Of a stretch of DNA of 11,377 bases, positions 7,293 to 11,377 are shown piece by piece. Source of the stretch: an uncultured Eubacteriales bacterium (GTDB lineage Bacteria > Bacillota > Clostridia > UBA1381 > UBA9506). The stretch is from positions 1-11,377 of the forward strand of contig CABSKZ010000065.1 of the NCBI GenBank assembly GCA_902478395.1, given 5' to 3'. How positions within the stretch are numbered: the stretch's first letter is position 1; each line of letters begins with the position of its first letter. A program made the position numbers and the translations under genes. The notes under the pieces were generated by a model that did not search any database, had not been told where the DNA came from, and saw nothing but the letters and a program-made list of their open reading frames with translations.

Positions 7293-10200
7293 TCCTTGTT
7301 CCCCTCTGTTTCTATGACATGGTACAGCATAACCGCGGCTTCCGCACGCGTGAGCTGCTTGTTCGGATAGAAGCCTCCGTCCGGCATACCGCTGACCCAC
7401 GACGCGCCGGCCGCCTTGCCGACCTGCTCCGCAGCCCAGGACGGAATATATGCGCTGTCAGCAAATTGACTGATGCCGGTATCCGTCAGCACCATCGCTC
7501 CCAGCGTTTCCGCCGCGTTTACCAGCGTTTTCGCCGCCTCTGCCCGTGTAATTGGGTCTTCCGGACGGAAGTTTTCCTCGTCTCCGGTGAAAATGCCGCT
7601 GTCATAAACCGCCTGGACGATTTCTGCATACCATGCATGTTCCGGCACATCTTGGAATATGCCCTGGTACTCCTTCTGTTCCAGCCCAAAGGTGCGGGCG
7701 AGAAATGCCGCGAATTCCGCGCGCGTGACCTGCTGTTCCGGGCCGTATTCCGTATCGGATTTGCCGTTTACAATTTCTTTTTCATAAAGCGCGGCTACAG
7801 CGTCCTCCGCCCAATGGCCTTTGACATCTTCAAAGGGATGTCCTCCAGGTTCGGGCTGTCCGGACGGTTCTGCGGAAGGTGTTGCGCTTGGCTCTGGAGA
7901 TGGCGTTGCAGTGACGCCTGCATATTTACCGTCAGACGGCTGTAAACCGCCGCCCCCTCCGCCGCCTCCGCCACTGGTTCCGCCTCCGGAACTCGCCTTT
8001 GCGGATAGCGCAAGCGGGTATAACTGGGAAAGATAAATAACGGACTTTCCGCCTTCCTTTTCAAGCGTTATCAGACCGCCGCTTTCGGATATTGGCCGAT
8101 AGCCGGAACCGTCGTTATAATACACCTCCGCCGCACTGTAGGTGTTCAGCGTCAATTTAGCCGGAATGGACAACCGGACAGGCTGTGGGAAATCAATCTT
8201 TTTATTGGCGGAATATCCATCGATAGTTCCGTTAACCAACGCTGGAAGCGTAATGGAGAAATCCCAATTTTCCCCGGAAAAGACGGTTGCTTCCGCCACC
8301 TCCAGAGTTAAATCATCGCTGTTCAGCTTGATATACTGGCTGTTGATTTCCGGAATTCCTGCATCGTTGTAATTACTGTCAAACTGAATTGTATCGGTAT
8401 TGACCAGCGCCATGTTCCCGAAAAGCTGGAAGTGGACCGGCTCACCGTTTACCTTAACCGTGTGTACCCCTTCTGGCAGGTAGACCTGCATTGGGATCGA
8501 TTCAATATTTGTGCCGTAAATTTCTGTGACACCCTCATTATACGCGACCGACAGGTCCTCGACCTTAGTCTTGAAGGTATCTATCAGTTCCTGACTGCCT
8601 GCATACAGCTTTGAACCGCGCCGCAAAAGCAGATAGCTGATGTTTTCGTTTGTGTCGCGCTGCACATATGCCAAGCGGCCGTTCGAAGCATATTCTCCGA
8701 ATGAATACCGGTCAACCGTGCCGCTCTCGTCACGATTCAGCAGGTAGTAGGCATCTTTCGCCTCTGGATTTCCATTGAAATTGACTTTGAACGCAGTCGC
8801 AATCCAACGGTCAGTGCCTGTATCCAGCCGCTCGGTTGTAATATTCGTTTTATCGGTCTGCTTCGTTGGATACAAAACGGTGTCAAACGTCTGGTAACCC
8901 GAATCGTATTTCTCAAAGTTCACAAATTTGGTACTGACACAGTTACGGATGTTTTCATTGCTGTAATAGCCATATCCGTCGTCCAACGTCGGTGTGACAT
9001 CGCCGTTGTCGCGCGGGAGGTTCAGTTCCTCTGGGTCGAGCGGGACGATTTGCAGGTTCGCCGCCCCGACAAAATTGGTCCGCGCCTGTTTGGTCGCGGG
9101 ATCTATTGTCAGTTTCGCATCCGCCAGTGTGTGCCATGCTTGGTTGTACTTATTTTTCTGTGCCATCGCGGCCCCGGTCAGCGGCTGCATATAATCCGAA
9201 CAGATGAAGAACCCCATCGGCTTGATATAGGTGATGTCCCGGTTGTGCCGGAACAGGTTCGTCCCCCCCTGCTTGTTCGCGTCGGACCACGCCTCGAAGG
9301 TGTCGAATAGTGGGTTAATGACCATCTCCTCGTCACCCATCGCGTCGATTTCCTTGTCGTCCTGGCTATAGCCGCTTTCCGTGTTGTTGATTTCCACCGT
9401 ATTGTGGGAAATACTTCTGAAGCGCTGCCAGTTAAAATGCGGGTGCGTATTGTCGTACGAGGTACAGCCGGTATCCGTCAGCAGGTAGTTTCCATATGCT
9501 TCTATCGTGAAGTGGATGCCTTCCCTGTGGGCATGGATGCCGCCGGCCTTATTGTCGTAAAACGCATGAACCGCATTTTTATCAAGAAACGCGCTCCTTG
9601 AAAAACCGACGTGGTTATCCGGATAGTACCAGGATGTCCAGTCAGGTTCCGTTCCTTCCTGTCCATTCGTGACAAAATATTTCATGTATGGGTCGTCAAT
9701 GTTGTTGAGTATGGCTGAGATGGTACTATTGACCGTCCCAGAGCCGTTGTCTCCCCAGTCCTGAATCCGTCCGTTTGGCATAGTGATGTTCATCAGGAAA
9801 ATCCCCAATTTCCGGAGCCGTTCCACATACCAGTCTGGAATTTCCCATCCATCCTGTTTTGCATAATCCATCAGGGTACTAAAACCACCGATGGAACCCG
9901 TTGCATAACCGAAGTCGGACTCAAAATAGGTGCCGTCCTCATGGGTCAGGTTGTTCATCAATATCAATACCCGTTCGTGCACCTTTTCCCGCCACATTTC
10001 GTGAGCCTTGAATTCCGGGAAGTTCAGCACAAGTGCATAATAGCCCTGCGTCGCATGCATGCCGTAGTTCATATTGGACGTAAAATTTTTGTCATCGTAC
10101 ATGTAATTGCCATTATAAAGCAAATGTTTCAGGAAACCCGTAGAAGCGCTCGGTGTCATCGACGGGGAATCCACCAAATTCAGATACGCAGCCGTGATTT

Positions 10201-11326
10201 TTGTGAGCTGGATTCCAATTTGTAAATCCTTGTACATGACCATTGGCCTCTTTTTCGCGAAGTCCAACACAAGCCGGATTCCATGATATGCGTATTTTTC
10301 ATTGCCTGTGTAGAAGTACTCGTTAATCAGAGGAACAATAGGATAAAACCGCGCATGAACCTCAAAATTGCTGCCATAGTGTTTCCCATGGATAAATTCC
10401 TCTGGGAACGCGGAAGTGCCCGTGCAGAAGGTCATGTGGGACGTTGTGGACCACCGGATGGTGTCTTCGCTGAAATCCTGCGATGCCGCCTCCGCAACGA
10501 CAATATCTTTTTTTCGCTCCGTTGTGTCCGCGTACGCATAAAAATGGATTTTCGCGTCGGTGACCTTATCATTTTTATTTATTAGGTCGGTGTACGGAAA
10601 ACGGATAAACGTTTTGCAGGTTGTGTCGTCTGCAATTTCTCCGTGCCCGTCGTCCGCGTTATCCGAAACCTTTAATAACGCTTCTTTACCAAAATTTTCA
10701 TTCGAATTGGCCCCCGCGCTGATATGCGCGTCATTGTTCGCGGTCACCATCACTTCCTGACCATTGATTTTCATCGTCAGATAAGGCGCGTATTCTGTAT
10801 CCCTCGAGTAGATATATACACTGTCTGTTCCTTTCTTTCGGGAATAAAACAGAAAGCTTTGTTTTTTAGCGTTAACCTGGGCTTGTATGTCCACCGTGTA
10901 CCATTCGGCTTCCGGCCCGATACCAAGCTCTGTAACAGGGTTTTCATCCCAATAGAATATGTTATCTATCCATAAGTTGACCTGCATGGTGTTGCGGGAC
11001 CCTCCGGCGCTTGGGCGATCCATCTTCCGGTTGCGGTAATAGTCCCTGAGCAGCGTAGATGCCGCTTCATAGTTTCCTGCTTTCACCGCCAGTTCCACCG
11101 GCTCCAAATCCGGCGAATACGCATAGTTGATTTGCCCCTCCTGTGACCATGTCTGCGCTGCCTCGTCCCAGACGCCGAAGAAATATTCGTCGCTGTCGGC
11201 CATCGGGTCACATAGCTCCGGCAGGCCCTCGACATCCTCGGTGAATCCCCATGCCGGAACCGTCATCAGCCCCAGCAGAACAGACAGTGTTAAGACAACA
11301 GCCAAAACTCGATTTATTATTTTCAT
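7289..11326 (-). CDS. Secreted SLH-anchored heparinase II/III-superfamily polysaccharide lyase with DNRLRE/CBM96-like module
   Basis: A 1345-residue surface enzyme that should cleave a uronate-containing polysaccharide by beta-elimination. Domains in order: signal peptide at 1-27; a helical N-terminal piece at about 70-103 (AVKAGNYEAASTLLRDYYRNR); a beta-rich module at about 180-300 with the NFGKEALLKV and TFIRFPYTDL...VTDAKIHFYAY...WST signature of DNRLRE/CBM96-type domains; an alpha/alpha toroid at about 320-590; the heparinase II/III-type beta-sandwich at about 590-980, with GGIHAHREGIHFTIEAYGNY and RSISHNTVEI; an extra beta module at about 990-1110; a Gly-rich then Pro/Ser/Glu-rich linker at 1112-1162; and three SLH repeats at 1164-1340, each with TRAE. 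Candidate catalytic residues are N418 or N420, H424, Y474 (after DGTYFES) and H598; their spacing resembles heparinase II and PL17 enzymes. H641 is also conserved-looking. The family (PL12, 15, 17, 21, 33, 39 or none) and substrate cannot be decided by eye. First gene of the operon as seen. Confidence 0.92.
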   Translation of the reverse strand: MKIINRVLAVVLTLSVLLGLMTVPAWGFTEDVEGLPELCDPMADSDEYFFGVWDEAAQTWSQEGQINYAYSPDLEPVELAVKAGNYEAASTLLRDYYRNRKMDRPSAGGSRNTMQVNLWIDNIFYWDENPVTELGIGPEAEWYTVDIQAQVNAKKQSFLFYSRKKGTDSVYIYSRDTEYAPYLTMKINGQEVMVTANNDAHISAGANSNENFGKEALLKVSDNADDGHGEIADDTTCKTFIRFPYTDLINKNDKVTDAKIHFYAYADTTERKKDIVVAEAASQDFSEDTIRWSTTSHMTFCTGTSAFPEEFIHGKHYGSNFEVHARFYPIVPLINEYFYTGNEKYAYHGIRLVLDFAKKRPMVMYKDLQIGIQLTKITAAYLNLVDSPSMTPSASTGFLKHLLYNGNYMYDDKNFTSNMNYGMHATQGYYALVLNFPEFKAHEMWREKVHERVLILMNNLTHEDGTYFESDFGYATGSIGGFSTLMDYAKQDGWEIPDWYVERLRKLGIFLMNITMPNGRIQDWGDNGSGTVNSTISAILNNIDDPYMKYFVTNGQEGTEPDWTSWYYPDNHVGFSRSAFLDKNAVHAFYDNKAGGIHAHREGIHFTIEAYGNYLLTDTGCTSYDNTHPHFNWQRFRSISHNTVEINNTESGYSQDDKEIDAMGDEEMVINPLFDTFEAWSDANKQGGTNLFRHNRDITYIKPMGFFICSDYMQPLTGAAMAQKNKYNQAWHTLADAKLTIDPATKQARTNFVGAANLQIVPLDPEELNLPRDNGDVTPTLDDGYGYYSNENIRNCVSTKFVNFEKYDSGYQTFDTVLYPTKQTDKTNITTERLDTGTDRWIATAFKVNFNGNPEAKDAYYLLNRDESGTVDRYSFGEYASNGRLAYVQRDTNENISYLLLRRGSKLYAGSQELIDTFKTKVEDLSVAYNEGVTEIYGTNIESIPMQVYLPEGVHTVKVNGEPVHFQLFGNMALVNTDTIQFDSNYNDAGIPEINSQYIKLNSDDLTLEVAEATVFSGENWDFSITLPALVNGTIDGYSANKKIDFPQPVRLSIPAKLTLNTYSAAEVYYNDGSGYRPISESGGLITLEKEGGKSVIYLSQLYPLALSAKASSGGGTSGGGGGGGGGLQPSDGKYAGVTATPSPEPSATPSAEPSGQPEPGGHPFEDVKGHWAEDAVAALYEKEIVNGKSDTEYGPEQQVTRAEFAAFLARTFGLEQKEYQGIFQDVPEHAWYAEIVQAVYDSGIFTGDEENFRPEDPITRAEAAKTLVNAAETLGAMVLTDTGISQFADSAYIPSWAAEQVGKAAGASWVSGMPDGGFYPNKQLTRAEAAVMLYHVIETEGNKE
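7301..7306 (-). promoter_or_regulatory. Ribosome binding site that fixes the start of the 575-residue protein
   Basis: GAGGGG lies eight bases before the ATG at 7292, within the last codons of the surface lyase gene. With the ATGA stop/start overlap it supports 7292 rather than 7400 as the true start, and implies coupled translation of the two enzymes. Confidence 0.65.
7307..7837 (-). repeat. Three S-layer homology (SLH) repeats in the surface lyase
   Basis: The C-terminal 180 residues of the lyase hold three diverged repeats of about 55-60 residues. Each begins with an aromatic-Asp pattern (FEDVKGHWAEDAV, FQDVPEHAWYAEIV, FADSAYIPSWAAEQV) and ends with a TRAE motif (residues 1201, 1260 and 1326). 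SLH triplets bind secondary cell wall polymers, commonly pyruvylated ones, and hold enzymes on the Gram-positive surface. The last repeat ends only a few residues before the stop codon. Confidence 0.92.
7946..7987 (-). repeat. Poly-glycine coding tract (low complexity) in the lyase linker
   Basis: Fourteen codons encode GGGTSGGGGGGGGG (residues 1114-1127), mostly GGC and GGA, just before a Pro/Ser/Glu/Thr-rich spacer. It forms a flexible linker between the catalytic region and the wall anchor. The near-repetitive trinucleotides may vary in number between strains. Confidence 0.85.
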
Positions 11327-11377
11327 CTTTTCACCAACTTTTCGATATTTTTAGCCTACTGTCCCACTATCTGGGAG
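11327..11377 (-). promoter_or_regulatory. Upstream leader of the lyase gene, partial, with weak ribosome binding site and small inverted repeat
   Basis: Only 51 bases lie upstream of the first gene. GGTGA at 11331-11335, four bases from the ATG, is a weak, close-set ribosome binding site, in contrast to the strong sites of the downstream genes. At the edge, TCCCA-GATAG-TGGGA (11376-11362 on the minus strand) is a 5-pair inverted repeat followed after some bases by an A-rich stretch. I cannot tell whether it is an operator half, the remnant of an upstream terminator, or chance. No -35/-10 pair is convincing, and the main promoter may lie outside the window. Confidence 0.35.

Noticed and set aside
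7293..7400. Longer N-terminus for the 575-residue protein starting at 7400
   Set aside because: The extra 36 residues fall in an alternate frame of the conserved third SLH repeat and look like its shadow. The ATGA overlap and GAGGGG site support 7292.
7946..7987. Glycine-codon tract as a CRISPR-like or mobile-element repeat
   Set aside because: It is in frame, encodes a plausible flexible linker, and has no spacers or flanking duplications.

Overview
The window looks like a stretch of a Gram-positive (Firmicutes) chromosome, most like Paenibacillus, Cohnella or a related spore-former. The evidence is a surface enzyme ending in three S-layer homology (SLH) repeats, an LplA/LplB/LplC-type carbohydrate ABC importer, a membrane-bound AraC-type regulator and strong purine-rich ribosome binding sites. 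Base composition is moderate. The genus is an inference. I see no rRNA, tRNA, CRISPR, insertion sequence, phage gene or attachment site.

All six genes lie on the minus strand and are read from the right edge to the left edge with almost no gaps. In order of transcription: (1) 7289-11326, a 1345-residue secreted, SLH-anchored polysaccharide lyase of the heparinase II/III superfamily with a DNRLRE/CBM96-like module near its N-terminus; (2) 5565-7292, a 575-residue protein without a signal peptide, probably a cytoplasmic lyase- or hydrolase-like enzyme with a helical toroid followed by a beta-sandwich; (3) 4615-5574, an LplB-type permease; (4) 3714-4598, an LplC-type permease; (5) 2109-3686, a lipoprotein solute-binding protein; (6) 1-2023, a membrane-anchored AraC-family regulator that runs off the left edge inside its DNA-binding domain. 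Genes 1/2 overlap by 4 bases (ATGA) and genes 2/3 by 10 bases. Gaps 3/4 and 4/5 are 16 and 27 bases. The only appreciable gap, 85 bases, precedes the regulator.

Together they read as one polysaccharide utilisation operon. The wall-attached lyase would cut an outside, probably uronate-containing, polysaccharide. The lipoprotein would capture the oligosaccharides and the two permeases would import them. The 575-residue enzyme would process them in the cytoplasm, and the regulator would sense a signal outside the membrane and act on the promoter. No transporter ATPase is present, as is usual where a shared MsmX/UgpC-type ATPase serves many importers. The substrate is not settled by the sequence: alginate or another acidic polysaccharide is a reasonable hypothesis, and no sugar-acid catabolic genes are present to confirm it.

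Nothing here is clearly an unprecedented system. The most novel item is the 575-residue protein, which I cannot place in a characterised enzyme family. Next is the domain architecture of the surface lyase.
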